Shown here: in pieces, positions 33,961 to 43,433 of the stretch
Position numbering within the stretch: position 1 is the stretch's first letter
Layout: each line of letters opens with the position of its first letter
DNA from: Haemophilus parainfluenzae
GTDB taxonomy: Bacteria; Pseudomonadota; Gammaproteobacteria; Enterobacterales; Pasteurellaceae
Reading direction: 5' to 3'
Assembly (NCBI RefSeq): GCF_014931275.1
Contig: NZ_CP063110.1
Coordinates: forward strand, 1,100,001 to 1,164,000
Length of the DNA: 64,000 bases
Translations under genes and position numbers: made by a program
Notes under the pieces: model-generated
What the model saw: the letters and a program-made list of their open reading frames with translations, nothing else
What the model was told of the DNA's origin: nothing
The model's database searches: none

Positions 33961-36018
33961 ATGTCCGAATATAAATTAAATCCACCAACAGTGTCTTCTT
34001 ATACTGAAAATATGATGCTCAAAATTTTATTTGAGCATAAAGGTTTTTCCGAAGTATTTCGGGAGAGTAGTTGGCGAAACGATGAAATTGCTAGTGCGTT
34101 TGGACTGCCAGAAGAATTAGAGAATGATAAAAATTTACGCGTAGTTGCTCGTCGGCTTTTAAAAGAGCGTTATAAAACACTCCAAAAATCCACCGCACTT
34201 TTATCAGATTTATGGAAACAAGCTTATGAAAATTTGGCAAGTTTGGCGGAATTTTTGCAGCTGAATCCCGTTGAACAGGAACTTCTCCGCTTTGCCATGC
34301 ACTTACGTAGTGAAGGACCTATGCAAGATTTGTTTAAGTGCTTGCCGAAATCGGATTTGCAAAGAACGGCTGCGATCATGGCGGATTTACTGAAACAGCC
34401 GAAAAATGAGATTTTGTCCGCCTTAAAGAAAGGTAGTAAACTCGATGCTTATGGGCTAATTGATCGGAATTATCGCCTAGATGGTGTGCAAGATTATTTA
34501 GCGTGGGGCGAAACTTTAGATTTTGACGAATTTGTAACACAGCCTCTAAATGAATATGCGCTATTGAAATCTTGTACAGAAATACCTCAAGTGCCAAGTT
34601 TGCAACTAGATGATTTTGTACATATTGCTAGCATGAAAGAGATGATGTTGACTTATTTGCAACAGGCACTAAAACATCATCAGAAAGGTGTGAATCTTTT
34701 AATTTATGGTGTGCCCGGCACCGGTAAAACTGAATTTGCCGGGTTGCTTGCTCAGACATTAGGGATTTCGGCGTATAACATTACTTACATGGATTCTGAC
34801 GGTGATGTTGTGAAGGCAGAGCAACGCTTGAATTACAGTCGTCTTGCTCAAACGTTATTGAAAGGCAAGCAGGCACTTTTAATTTTTGATGAAATTGAAG
34901 ATGTGTTTAACGGTTCGCTCATGGAGTGTTCTGTTGCACAAAAAAATAAAGCATGGACAAATCAATTGCTGGAGAATAATAACGTGCCGATAATTTGGTT
35001 GTCCAATTCGGTACACAGCATAGATTCAGCTTTTTTACGTCGCTTTGATTTTGTGTTTGAAATGCCAGATTTACCGTTAAAAAATAAATCGGCGTTAATT
35101 TCGCAGCTGGCAGGCGGTAAATTAACGGCGGAATACGTGCAGCATTTTGCCAAAGTGCGGTCGCTTTCGCCGGCGATTTTAACGCGCGTGTTCAATGTAG
35201 CAAATGCGGTTGATAACGGTAAAAAAGCTTTTTCTGAGGTCTTGCTGACGCTATTTAATGAAACTTTACAGGCACAAGGTAAAAAGAAAATTGAGCCGTT
35301 GGTGGAAAGTAAACTGAGTTATCAGCTTGAGTGGGTTTCCTGCAATGAAAATATTCATAAAATCAGTGAAGGATTAATGCGAACCAAGAAAGGCAGAATT
35401 TGCTGTTATGGCCCACCTGGCACAGGGAAAACTGCTTGGGCAGCTTGGCTTGCCGAGCAGTTAGATATGCCGTTGTTGCTTTGCAAAGGGTCTGATTTGC
35501 TCGATCCTTATGTCGGCGGAACAGAACAAAAAATTGCGGAGGCATTTGAATCGGCGAAGCGTGATAATTGTTTGCTAGTGCTGGACGAAGTGGATACCTT
35601 CCTGTTTTCACGCGATGGTGCAGAACGTAGTTGGGAGCGTTCACAAGTCAATGAAATGCTGACACAAATTGAACGCTTTGAGGGTTTAATGGTGGTGTCA
35701 ACAAATTTAATTGAGGTACTCGATCCTGCAGCCTTACGCCGTTTTGATTTGAAACTGAAGTTTGATTATTTAACGCTGCCACAACGTTTAGATTTTGCTA
35801 AACAACAAGCGGAAATTTTAGGGTTGCCGTTGTTATCGGAAGAGGATTTAAGTCAGATTGAATCGCTTAATCTGCTGACGCCTGGAGATTTTGCCGCAGT
35901 AGCTCGCCGCCACCAGTTTTCTCCTTTTCAAAAGGTGCAAGATTGGCTGAGCGCGTTACAAGGTGAGTGTGAAGTGAAACCAGCATTTTCTGCAACGACA
36001 AGGCGGATAGGGTTCTAA
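33961..36018 (+). CDS. Tandem AAA+ ATPase
   Basis: 685 residues. An all-helical N-terminal region (about 1-230) is followed by two AAA+ modules: module 1 with Walker A GVPGTGKTEFAG (from residue 250) and Walker B ALLIFDEIEDVF; module 2 with Walker A GPPGTGKTAWAAW (from about 483), Walker B LLVLDEVDTFLF and the arginine-finger-like ALRRFDLKLKF. The LRRFDF sequence in module 1 is also present. It resembles classic AAA proteins that remodel partners; no protease or helicase domain is seen. Its start is under the hairpin at 33925. It is the last gene of the accessory cluster and ends at a paired uptake-signal terminator. Confidence 0.9.
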   Translation: MSEYKLNPPTVSSYTENMMLKILFEHKGFSEVFRESSWRNDEIASAFGLPEELENDKNLRVVARRLLKERYKTLQKSTALLSDLWKQAYENLASLAEFLQLNPVEQELLRFAMHLRSEGPMQDLFKCLPKSDLQRTAAIMADLLKQPKNEILSALKKGSKLDAYGLIDRNYRLDGVQDYLAWGETLDFDEFVTQPLNEYALLKSCTEIPQVPSLQLDDFVHIASMKEMMLTYLQQALKHHQKGVNLLIYGVPGTGKTEFAGLLAQTLGISAYNITYMDSDGDVVKAEQRLNYSRLAQTLLKGKQALLIFDEIEDVFNGSLMECSVAQKNKAWTNQLLENNNVPIIWLSNSVHSIDSAFLRRFDFVFEMPDLPLKNKSALISQLAGGKLTAEYVQHFAKVRSLSPAILTRVFNVANAVDNGKKAFSEVLLTLFNETLQAQGKKKIEPLVESKLSYQLEWVSCNENIHKISEGLMRTKKGRICCYGPPGTGKTAWAAWLAEQLDMPLLLCKGSDLLDPYVGGTEQKIAEAFESAKRDNCLLVLDEVDTFLFSRDGAERSWERSQVNEMLTQIERFEGLMVVSTNLIEVLDPAALRRFDLKLKFDYLTLPQRLDFAKQQAEILGLPLLSEEDLSQIESLNLLTPGDFAAVARRHQFSPFQKVQDWLSALQGECEVKPAFSATTRRIGF

Positions 36019-36020
36019 TT

Positions 36021-36061
36021 AAAGTGCGGTCAAAATTTTCATTATTTTTTGACCGCACTTT
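36021..36061. terminator. Bidirectional terminator of paired uptake signals
   Basis: AAAGTGCGGTCAAAA and TTTTGACCGCACTTT form a 15-bp perfect stem between the convergent AAA and zinc-ribbon genes. T and A tracts flank it on both sides. Confidence 0.9.
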
Positions 36062-36295
36062 TTATTCTCCTGTCAGCCAACTTGCGAGCAAAATAACGAT
36101 AGTGAAAATAGCGAACCAAATAAGGTGAAGTTTAGTACTTTTTCGATTAATTTCGGCATTATGTTGGCGTCGTTCTTCGAGTTTTTGTTTGTAAATTTCA
36201 AGATCTTCTTCTTTAAAAGAAAACCCACAATTTGGACAAAATTGGGCAGATTCGCTGATTTTTTTACGACATTCTGGGCAGCGGGTGAGAGCCAT
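36062..36295 (-). CDS. Small zinc-ribbon membrane protein
   Basis: 77 residues. Two Cys pairs (CPECRKK and CPNCGF) make a zinc ribbon at residues 6-24; a charged stretch follows and one hydrophobic segment (LIWFAIFTIVILLASWL) near the C-terminus anchors it in the membrane. Family members are found in many bacteria without a defined function. Start has AAAGGAT upstream. It is on the strand opposite to the flanking genes and probably stands alone. Confidence 0.8.
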   Translation of the reverse strand: MALTRCPECRKKISESAQFCPNCGFSFKEEDLEIYKQKLEERRQHNAEINRKSTKLHLIWFAIFTIVILLASWLTGE

Positions 36296-36360
36296 TGATG
36301 ATCCTTTTTTAATTATTTTAATTTATAAACATATTGTAAGTGAAAAAAACGTAATGATAA

Positions 36361-36378
36361 ACGTGACATGGATCACAA
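36361..36378. promoter_or_regulatory. Probable CRP site upstream of the CstA-type gene
   Basis: CGTGA-CATGGA-TCACA matches nine of ten half-site positions of the CRP consensus. A possible -10 TAGAAT lies at 36427-36432, which would put the site about 70 bases upstream of the start of transcription, a distance CRP can use. A hairpin (GAATACCG 36430-36437 with CGGTATTC 36464-36471) would then sit in the 5' leader. Confidence 0.7.
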
Positions 36379-36496
36379 AATTGAAACAATATAAAAATTA
36401 AAATTTTGATTTTGATGATTTTCACTTAGAATACCGCCGACGAAGTCTAGTATATGACTAAATTTCGGTATTCATTTATTCCTGAGGAGTATTTTT

Positions 36497-38071
36497 ATGT
36501 TGTGGTTTTTCTTCTGCGTGGCGTTATTGCTTGCAGGTTATTTCTTTTATAGTCGTGTAATTGAGCGCATTTTTGTGATCAATCCAAATCGTCAAACGCC
36601 AGCTTATACAATGAATGATGGCGTTGACTATATGCCAATGTCTAAAACCAAGATTTGGTTAATTCAATTATTAAACATTGCTGGTACAGGTCCAATCTTT
36701 GGTCCGATTCTTGGTGCGTTATACGGACCAGTTGCTATGCTTTGGATCGTAGTTGGTTGTATCTTTGCTGGTGCAGTACACGATTATTTCTGCGGAATGT
36801 TAAGTGTGCGTAATGGCGGGGCATCTATGCCAAACCTTGCAGGTAAATACTTAGGTCGTCCAGTTAAAGCATTCATTAACGTATTAGCTGTTGTGCTTTT
36901 ATTATTAGTGGGTGTGGTATTCGTTGCAAGTCCTGCTCAATTAATGGGTACAATTACGATGGACGTATTCGGTGCTGCTACAAGTAGCATTTCTATTAGC
37001 AATGCGGAAGAAATCCATCAAGCAGCTGAAGCGGGCGGTATCACCGTTTGGGGTATGGACAAAGCGACTGTTATCAGTGTTTGGACTGCTATCATCTTCA
37101 TTTACTATATTCTTGCGACATTACTTCCAGTTGATAAAATCATCGGTCGTATCTATCCGTTCTTCGGCGCATTATTGCTCTTTATGTCAGTAGGTATGGT
37201 ATATGGTTTAGTCAGTGCAGATCTTAGCTCAGCGGATCCAATTTCTTTCTATCGTTCAGTGGACGGTATGTCTTTTGAGAAATTCTTCCAAAACTTTGAA
37301 ACCCGTGCAGATTTACCATTATGGCCACTCTTGTTCTTAACAATCTCTTGTGGTGCATTATCTGGTTTCCACGCAACACAAAGCCCATTAATGGCTCGTT
37401 GTACTGAAAACGAAAAAGAAGCTCGTTTCATTTTCTACGGTGCGATGATCGGTGAAGGTGTGATTGCATTAGTATGGTGTGCGGTTGGTTTAAGTTTCTA
37501 TGATTCTTTACCAGACTTATTAGCTGCAATTAAAGCAGGTTCTCCTTCTAAAGTGGTTTATGATTCTTCTATCCACTTCTTAGGTCTCGTTGGTGGTATT
37601 TTTGCGGTGTTAGGTGTGGTTGTTCTTCCAATTACATCAGGCGATACAGCATTCCGTGCGGCACGTCTTGTTATTGCAGAATTCTTCAACTTAGAACAAA
37701 AAACCTTAGCTAAACGTTTAATAATTGCTGTTCCATTATTTACGCTTGGTTTTATCGTATCAAAAATCGACTTCTCAATCTTATGGCGTTACTTCACTTG
37801 GGCAAACCAAACCACAGCGATGGTAATGTTATGGACTGCAGCAGCATACTTATACCGTTATAATAAATTCCACTGGGTATGTACAATTCCTGCGGTATTC
37901 ATCAGTACAGTATGTTTCACTTACCTAGCATACAACAAAATTGGTTTCGGTTTAGACTATCAATTATCTGTTTATATCGGCTTAGGTTTAACAGCTCTTT
38001 GTTTAGTATTATTCTTCACACAGCTTAAACCATTAGGTGCACGTGACGAAGAAGCTTATGTAAATAACTAG
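36497..38071 (+). CDS. Carbon starvation CstA family transporter
   Basis: Multi-pass inner-membrane protein of 524 residues, shorter than the roughly 700-residue E. coli CstA and BtsT. The family core is clear: IAGTGPIFGPILGALYGP, GAVHDYFCGMLSVRNGG and LSGFHATQSPLMARCTENEKEAR. Relatives import pyruvate or peptides when carbon is limiting; the substrate here cannot be read. The CRP site upstream fits such a role. CCTGAGGAG precedes the ATG. A strong terminator follows, separating it from the dcw cluster. Confidence 0.9.
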   Translation: MLWFFFCVALLLAGYFFYSRVIERIFVINPNRQTPAYTMNDGVDYMPMSKTKIWLIQLLNIAGTGPIFGPILGALYGPVAMLWIVVGCIFAGAVHDYFCGMLSVRNGGASMPNLAGKYLGRPVKAFINVLAVVLLLLVGVVFVASPAQLMGTITMDVFGAATSSISISNAEEIHQAAEAGGITVWGMDKATVISVWTAIIFIYYILATLLPVDKIIGRIYPFFGALLLFMSVGMVYGLVSADLSSADPISFYRSVDGMSFEKFFQNFETRADLPLWPLLFLTISCGALSGFHATQSPLMARCTENEKEARFIFYGAMIGEGVIALVWCAVGLSFYDSLPDLLAAIKAGSPSKVVYDSSIHFLGLVGGIFAVLGVVVLPITSGDTAFRAARLVIAEFFNLEQKTLAKRLIIAVPLFTLGFIVSKIDFSILWRYFTWANQTTAMVMLWTAAAYLYRYNKFHWVCTIPAVFISTVCFTYLAYNKIGFGLDYQLSVYIGLGLTALCLVLFFTQLKPLGARDEEAYVNN

Positions 38072-38093
38072 TCAAATTGAGTTAAAAATTGAA

Positions 38094-38127
38094 AAACCGT
38101 TTGAGGAAAACCTCAAACGGTTTTTTT
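38094..38127 (+). terminator. Terminator of the CstA-type gene
   Basis: AAACCGTTTGAGG and CCTCAAACGGTTT form a 13-bp perfect stem with an AAAA loop, followed by seven T. Confidence 0.93.
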
Positions 38128-38172
38128 ATTTATTTTATTACCAAAATTTACCAATCTTTACGTTTTAATTGC

Positions 38173-38235
38173 TTGCAAGTTAAGGTTACAACCGATAAAC
38201 TTACACAAAGTGGTGAAAAGTGGAATTTTGTGGAG
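38173..38235 (+). promoter_or_regulatory. dcw promoter and MraZ operator
   Basis: Promoter candidate TTGCAA (38173-38178), 17 bases, TAAACT (38196-38201). Just downstream, three direct repeats GTGGTG, GTGGAA and GTGGAG start at 38210, 38220 and 38230, exactly 10 bases apart. MraZ binds such spaced repeats in E. coli and represses its own operon. Confidence 0.75.
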
Positions 38236-38279
38236 AATTCTGCTAATTTTTCTAAAAATAAACGTTTAAAGGTAGAAAA

Positions 38280-38738
38280 ATGTTTCGTGGTGCAGCAGCG
38301 GTAAATTTAGATGCGAAGGGGCGTGTAGCGATTCCTACACGTTACCGTGCTGAAATCATGGAAAAGAACCAAGGCCAAATGGTTTGTACCGTTGATATTC
38401 GTCAGCCTTGTTTATTGCTTTATCCTTTAGATGAGTGGGAAAAAATCGAACAAAAACTACTTTCACTCTCCAACTTTGACCCAAATCAACGCCGTTTACA
38501 ACGTGTTATGCTCGGTTATGCCACTGAATGTGAAATGGATGCACAAGGTCGTATTTTATTAAGTGGTCCATTACGTCAACACGCAAAATTAGAAAAAGGC
38601 TTAATGTTGGTAGGGCAGTTGAATAAATTTGAAATTTGGAGTGATACCGAATGGTATGCACAAATTGATGAAGATATCGAAATTGGCTCAAGTGCTGAAT
38701 TCGGAGCTTCTGAAGAACTAAAAATGCTGTCATTATAG
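38280..38738 (+). CDS. mraZ: Transcriptional regulator MraZ
   Basis: Ring-forming DNA-binding protein of the AbrB-like fold that represses the dcw operon. Two copies of the MraZ motif are visible: [14 protein letters not shown] near residue 11 and [17 protein letters not shown] near residue 83. 152 residues, normal. First gene of a 16-gene cluster on one strand with short gaps. Three GTGG repeats upstream form its likely target. Confidence 0.96.
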   Translation: MFRGAAAVNLDAKGRVAIPTRYRAEIMEKNQGQMVCTVDIRQPCLLLYPLDEWEKIEQKLLSLSNFDPNQRRLQRVMLGYATECEMDAQGRILLSGPLRQHAKLEKGLMLVGQLNKFEIWSDTEWYAQIDEDIEIGSSAEFGASEELKMLSL

Positions 38739-38815
38739 AACAGCAGCACTAGCAGGATAAGCGGTGCTTGCGCCGCTCTATCTTCTCTTTATCGATTTTG
38801 ATTTAACGTTTACTT

Positions 38816-39784
38816 ATGACTATGCAAAATTCCTTTTCTGCACCTGAACATATCACAGTTTTGCTTCACGAAGCGGTGAATGGTTTGGCGTTGAAAGAAA
38901 ATGGAATTTATATCGATGGTACCTTTGGTCGTGGTGGTCATTCTCGTCTAATTCTTTCCCAACTTTCTGAACATGGTCGTTTAATTGCCGTTGATCGTGA
39001 TCCACGTGCGATTGCTGAAGCTGAAAAAATTCAAGACCCTCGTTTTCATATTGAACATAATAGCTTTTCTCACATCCCAGATATCTGTCAAAAACTCGAT
39101 TTAGTTGGTAAAATTGACGGTATTTTGCTGGATTTAGGCGTATCATCTCCACAGCTTGATGAAGCCGAACGAGGTTTCAGTTTTATGAAAGATGGTCCGT
39201 TAGATATGCGTATGGATACTACTCAAGGTTTATCTGCGGCAGAGTGGCTAAAACAAGTATCTGTTGATGATTTAACTTGGGTGTTAAAAACCTTTGGTGA
39301 AGAGCGTTTTGCAAAACGAATTGCTACTGCTATCGTAGAATTTAATAAAAGTGCGGTTAAAAATGGCACAGAATGTTTAAGTCGTACTTCTCAACTCGCT
39401 GAATTAATTGCTCAAGCCGTACCGTTTAAAGATAAACATAAGCATCCAGCGACGCGTAGTTTCCAAGCCATTCGAATTTATATTAATGCGGAATTAGATG
39501 AATTAGAAAGTGTATTAAATTCTGCATTAGATATGTTGGCACCAGAAGGGCGTTTATCGATTATCAGTTTCCATTCACTTGAAGACAGAATGGTAAAACA
39601 TTTCATGCGTAAACAAAGTAAAGGTGAGGATATTCCGAGAGGCTTACCATTACGTGAAGATCAAATCCAACGTAATCAAAAATTAAAAATCATTGGTAAA
39701 GCAATTCAGCCAAGTGAGGCAGAAATTTCAGCGAATCCACGTTCAAGAAGCGCGGTATTACGTATTGCGGAAAGGGTGAAATAA
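38816..39784 (+). CDS. rsmH: 16S rRNA (cytosine(1402)-N(4))-methyltransferase
   Basis: SAM-dependent methyltransferase acting on C1402 of 16S rRNA. 322 residues with [22 protein letters not shown] (SAM loop), [21 protein letters not shown] and [13 protein letters not shown], all RsmH signatures. A second ATG two codons later is an equally good start. The 77 bases before it hold a small GC-rich hairpin (AGCGGTGC and GCGCCGCT). Ends one base before ftsL. Confidence 0.96.
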   Translation: MTMQNSFSAPEHITVLLHEAVNGLALKENGIYIDGTFGRGGHSRLILSQLSEHGRLIAVDRDPRAIAEAEKIQDPRFHIEHNSFSHIPDICQKLDLVGKIDGILLDLGVSSPQLDEAERGFSFMKDGPLDMRMDTTQGLSAAEWLKQVSVDDLTWVLKTFGEERFAKRIATAIVEFNKSAVKNGTECLSRTSQLAELIAQAVPFKDKHKHPATRSFQAIRIYINAELDELESVLNSALDMLAPEGRLSIISFHSLEDRMVKHFMRKQSKGEDIPRGLPLREDQIQRNQKLKIIGKAIQPSEAEISANPRSRSAVLRIAERVK

Positions 39785-39785
39785 G

Positions 39786-40106
39786 ATGTTAGAAAATAGC
39801 GAACGTTATCCTTTACAACATATTCTCGTTGAAGATATTTTTTCTTCTAATAAATTGATTGTCGTCCTACTTTTATTAATTTTAGCCTCTGCAATGGGCA
39901 CAATTTGGATGACCCATCAAACACGAGGCTTGATTTCTGAAAACGGGCAGTTGGTATTACAACACCAAGCGCTTGAAAACGAATATCGCAATTTGCAATT
40001 ACAAGAAGCAACCGAAAGTGATAATACAAGAGTTGAATCCATTGCAATCGGTACATTAAAAATGCAACGTGTTCAAAGTGAACAAGAAGTGGTTATTTTT
40101 GAATAG
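39786..40106 (+). CDS. ftsL: Cell division protein FtsL
   Basis: Small bitopic divisome protein, 106 residues: short cytoplasmic tail, one membrane helix ([22 protein letters not shown]) and a periplasmic leucine-zipper-like coiled coil ([20 protein letters not shown]). It links FtsQ/FtsB with FtsW/FtsI. Identity relies on this architecture and its position between rsmH and ftsI. Confidence 0.93.
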   Translation: MLENSERYPLQHILVEDIFSSNKLIVVLLLLILASAMGTIWMTHQTRGLISENGQLVLQHQALENEYRNLQLQEATESDNTRVESIAIGTLKMQRVQSEQEVVIFE

Positions 40107-40120
40107 GGATTTTGAATAAA

Positions 40121-41941
40121 ATGGTTAGATTTAATTCTTCTAAGAAACCAGGAAAGCCAAAGAAAACAATTAGAAAATTGGCTCAACCTGCGTCAGTAAA
40201 ACCAAATAAACCGAAGATGGTGTTTGAGAAATGCTTCCTTCGTGGTCGTTATCTCATCGCGACAAGTTTTATTTTCTTAGGCTTAGGCGCATTAGTGGCT
40301 CGTGCTGCTTATGTGCAATCTGTTAATTCTGAAACCCTTTCTGGTGAAGCGGACAAACGTTCATTACGTAAAGATGATGTCCTCTCTGTTCGCGGCTCAA
40401 TTTTAGATCGTAACGGCCAATTGTTATCGGTGAGTGTACCGATGAGTGCAATCGTGGCTGAACCACGTTTAATGCTAAAAGAAAATGCATTAGATGATAA
40501 AGAACGCATTAAAGCCCTTGCTAATGAATTAAATATGACACCAGCGGAATTGGTGAAAAAAATTGAGAAAAATGCAAAATCAGGTTTCTTGTATTTAGCG
40601 CGTCAAGTGGAAGCGAGCAAGGCAAATTATATCCGTGAACTCAAAATTAAAGGTATCTCATTAGAGACAGAACCACGTCGTTTTTATCCACGTGTAGAAG
40701 AAGCAGCTCAATTAATCGGCTTTACTAACATTGATGGTAAAGGGATTGAAGGCGTTGAGGCAAGCTTCAACTCAATGTTAGTGGGTAAAGACGGTGCGCG
40801 TGTTGTTCGTAAAGACAAACGTGGTAACGTGGTTGAACATATTGCCGATGAGAAAAAATACGATGCACAAGATGTTACCTTAAGTATTGATGAAAAATTA
40901 CAATCCATGGTGTATCGTGAAATCAAAAAAGCGGTAACTGAGAACAAAGCTGAATCTGGTACTGCGGTATTGGTGGATGTACGTACGGGTGAAGTATTAG
41001 CAATGGCAACCGCGCCTTCCTACAATCCGAATAACTTATCCAATGTAAAAGACGAGTTAAAACGTAACCGTGCGATTACCGATACCTTTGAACCTGGTTC
41101 AACCGTAAAACCTTTCGTTGTATTGACCGCACTTCAACGTGGCGCAGTCAGACGTGATGAGGTAATTAATACAGGTTCATTTACCGTAAGTGGTAAAGAA
41201 ATTGTGGACGTGGCACCTCGCCCACAACAAACCTTAGATGAAATTTTGATTAACTCCAGTAACCGTGGTGTAAGCCGTCTTGCGTTACGTATGCCACCTT
41301 CTGCATTAATGGAAACTTACCAGAATGCGGGCTTAGGTAAAGATACAGAGTTAGGCTTAATTGGTGAACAACGTGGTGTATTAAATGCAAACCGTAAACG
41401 TTGGGCAGATATCGAACGTGCTACTGTGGCTTATGGTTATGGTATCACTTCAACACCATTACAAATTGCACGCGCTTATGCAACTTTAGGTAGCTTCGGG
41501 ATTTATCGTCCGCTTTCTATCACGAAAGTTGATCCACCAGTCATTGGTCAACGTGTATTCTCAGAGAAAATCACGAAAGACGTAGTGGGCATGTTAGAAA
41601 AAGTCGCGATCAAAAATAAACGAGCGATGGTTGAAGGGTATCGTGTAGGCGCGAAAACCGGTACAGCGCGTAAAATTGAAAATGGTCACTATGTTAAGAA
41701 ATATGTGGCATTTACAGCGGGTATTGCACCAATTAGCGATCCACGTTATGCACTAGTTATTTTGATTAATGATCCGAAAGCAGGGCAGTACTATGGTGGT
41801 GCGGTATCAGCACCAGTATTCTCGAGCATTATGGGTTATACCTTACGTGCTAACGGTATTGCACCAGATGCAGAACCAACAGAAAAAACAGCAAGACGTA
41901 CCGTTCGCTTAAGCGATCAAAAATTTGAAAAAATGAATTAA
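40121..41941 (+). CDS. ftsI: Peptidoglycan D,D-transpeptidase FtsI (PBP3)
   Basis: Septal peptidoglycan crosslinker and beta-lactam target. A membrane anchor (about 40-60) is followed by the dimerisation domain and a transpeptidase with STVK in [12 protein letters not shown] in INSSNRG and KTG at 512-514. The frame is open to a TTG at 40112, but ATG 40121 gives 606 residues and numbering that coincides with H. influenzae. At positions known from resistance work it has Ile377, Ser385, Ala511 and Lys526; H. influenzae wild type, as I recall, has Met377, Val511 and Asn526. Fourth gene of the dcw cluster, close behind ftsL and 14 bases before murE. Confidence 0.96.
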   Translation: MVRFNSSKKPGKPKKTIRKLAQPASVKPNKPKMVFEKCFLRGRYLIATSFIFLGLGALVARAAYVQSVNSETLSGEADKRSLRKDDVLSVRGSILDRNGQLLSVSVPMSAIVAEPRLMLKENALDDKERIKALANELNMTPAELVKKIEKNAKSGFLYLARQVEASKANYIRELKIKGISLETEPRRFYPRVEEAAQLIGFTNIDGKGIEGVEASFNSMLVGKDGARVVRKDKRGNVVEHIADEKKYDAQDVTLSIDEKLQSMVYREIKKAVTENKAESGTAVLVDVRTGEVLAMATAPSYNPNNLSNVKDELKRNRAITDTFEPGSTVKPFVVLTALQRGAVRRDEVINTGSFTVSGKEIVDVAPRPQQTLDEILINSSNRGVSRLALRMPPSALMETYQNAGLGKDTELGLIGEQRGVLNANRKRWADIERATVAYGYGITSTPLQIARAYATLGSFGIYRPLSITKVDPPVIGQRVFSEKITKDVVGMLEKVAIKNKRAMVEGYRVGAKTGTARKIENGHYVKKYVAFTAGIAPISDPRYALVILINDPKAGQYYGGAVSAPVFSSIMGYTLRANGIAPDAEPTEKTARRTVRLSDQKFEKMN

Positions 41942-41955
41942 GAAAAGGCAAAACA

Positions 41956-43425
41956 ATGAAAAAATTGACCGCACTTTTTGATCTTCCGGTGCTTTCAGAC
42001 ATTAAAGTGAAGGCGATGGTGTTAGACAGCCGCAAGGTTACCCAAGGTGATTTGTTTGTGGCAGTAAAAGGGCATCGTTTTGATGCGAGTCAATTTGTTC
42101 CTCAAGCCATCTCTTCTGGCGCAAGTGCGGTCGTTTTGGAAACAGATTTAGAAAACGAGCATTTAAGCATCCAGTGGCAAAATAATGTGCCTGTGATTCA
42201 TTATTATCATTTATCTGCCAATCTTTCTGCATTGGCAGGTAAATTCTATGAACATCCTTCCGAAAAACTGACTTTAGTTGGTGTAACTGGAACAAACGGT
42301 AAAACCACCGTTTCTCAATTATTAGCCCAATGGGCTACACTATTCGGCCATAAAGCAGCCGTCATGGGCACCATTGGTAATGGTTTATTAGGTCAAGTCA
42401 AAGAAGCCAAAAATACCACAGGATCAGCCGTTGAAGTTCAAGAAAATTTAGCTGATTTTGTAGAAAAAGGTGCAGATTTTGCTTCTATTGAAGTGTCTTC
42501 ACATGGTTTAGTTCAACACCGTGTTGAAGCCCTTAAATTTAAAGCCGCTATTTTTACCAATTTAAGTCGTGATCATTTGGATTATCACGAGACAATGGAA
42601 AAGTATGCGGAAGCTAAAAAACGCTTTTTCATTGATTTAGCCCCAGAATTACAAATTCTCAATGCTGACGATCCAATTGGGGTTGCATGGTTAAATGAAT
42701 TACCAAATGGTATTGCAGTCAGCTGTCGCCCAGATTTTCAACCAACTTCTAAACAATGGCTTTATGCAACACAGATTCGTTTTACTCACGAAGGTGCGGT
42801 GATTGATGTTGCTTCAAGTTGGGGTAATGGCACATTACATAGCCCATTAATTGGCGCCTTTAACGTGAGTAATCTGCTGTTAGCCACAGCTGTTTTATTG
42901 GCTTTAGGTTATTCTTTCGACGATCTTATCCGTACTGTTTCACAGCTAAAAGGGGTAAATGGAAGAATGGAATTGATTAAAAAAGCAGGTAAACCAACGG
43001 TTATCGTTGATTATGCCCATACTCCAGATGCATTAGAAAAGGCATTAAATGCCGCGCGTGAACACTGCAAAGGTAAACTTTGGTGTATCTTTGGTTGTGG
43101 CGGAGATCGTGATGCAGGCAAGCGTCCGCTGATGGCGAAAGCTGCTGAACAGTTTGCAGATTTAGTGATCGTAACCCAAGATAATCCACGCACAGAAGAC
43201 CCAAATAAAATTGAAGCAGATATCCTTACGGGATTTAGCCGTATGGAAGATGTTGGAGTGATTCCAGATCGCGAAGAAGCCATTAAATTTACCATTGAGA
43301 ATGCGGTTGAAAATGATGTGATTGTGATTGCCGGTAAAGGCCATGAAAACTATCAGATCATTGGGGATAAAACACTTCATTTCTCCGATCAAGAAGTGGC
43401 TGAAGCCTATTTAACGAAAAAATAA
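41956..43425 (+). CDS. murE: UDP-MurNAc-L-Ala-D-Glu:meso-diaminopimelate ligase
   Basis: Adds meso-diaminopimelate to the peptidoglycan stem precursor. 489 residues; ATP-binding [13 protein letters not shown] near residue 112, [26 protein letters not shown] and the DNPRTEDP motif that recognises diaminopimelate. The start codon region includes an uptake signal in frame (ACCGCACTT at about 41968). Starts 14 bases after ftsI and ends 8 bases before murF. Confidence 0.97.
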   Translation: MKKLTALFDLPVLSDIKVKAMVLDSRKVTQGDLFVAVKGHRFDASQFVPQAISSGASAVVLETDLENEHLSIQWQNNVPVIHYYHLSANLSALAGKFYEHPSEKLTLVGVTGTNGKTTVSQLLAQWATLFGHKAAVMGTIGNGLLGQVKEAKNTTGSAVEVQENLADFVEKGADFASIEVSSHGLVQHRVEALKFKAAIFTNLSRDHLDYHETMEKYAEAKKRFFIDLAPELQILNADDPIGVAWLNELPNGIAVSCRPDFQPTSKQWLYATQIRFTHEGAVIDVASSWGNGTLHSPLIGAFNVSNLLLATAVLLALGYSFDDLIRTVSQLKGVNGRMELIKKAGKPTVIVDYAHTPDALEKALNAAREHCKGKLWCIFGCGGDRDAGKRPLMAKAAEQFADLVIVTQDNPRTEDPNKIEADILTGFSRMEDVGVIPDREEAIKFTIENAVENDVIVIAGKGHENYQIIGDKTLHFSDQEVAEAYLTKK

Positions 43426-43433
43426 AAAATAGA

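Noticed and set aside
26920..36018. Prophage or insertion sequence as the origin of the island
   Set aside because: I see no integrase, transposase, phage structural gene, terminal repeats or attachment-site duplication next to a tRNA.
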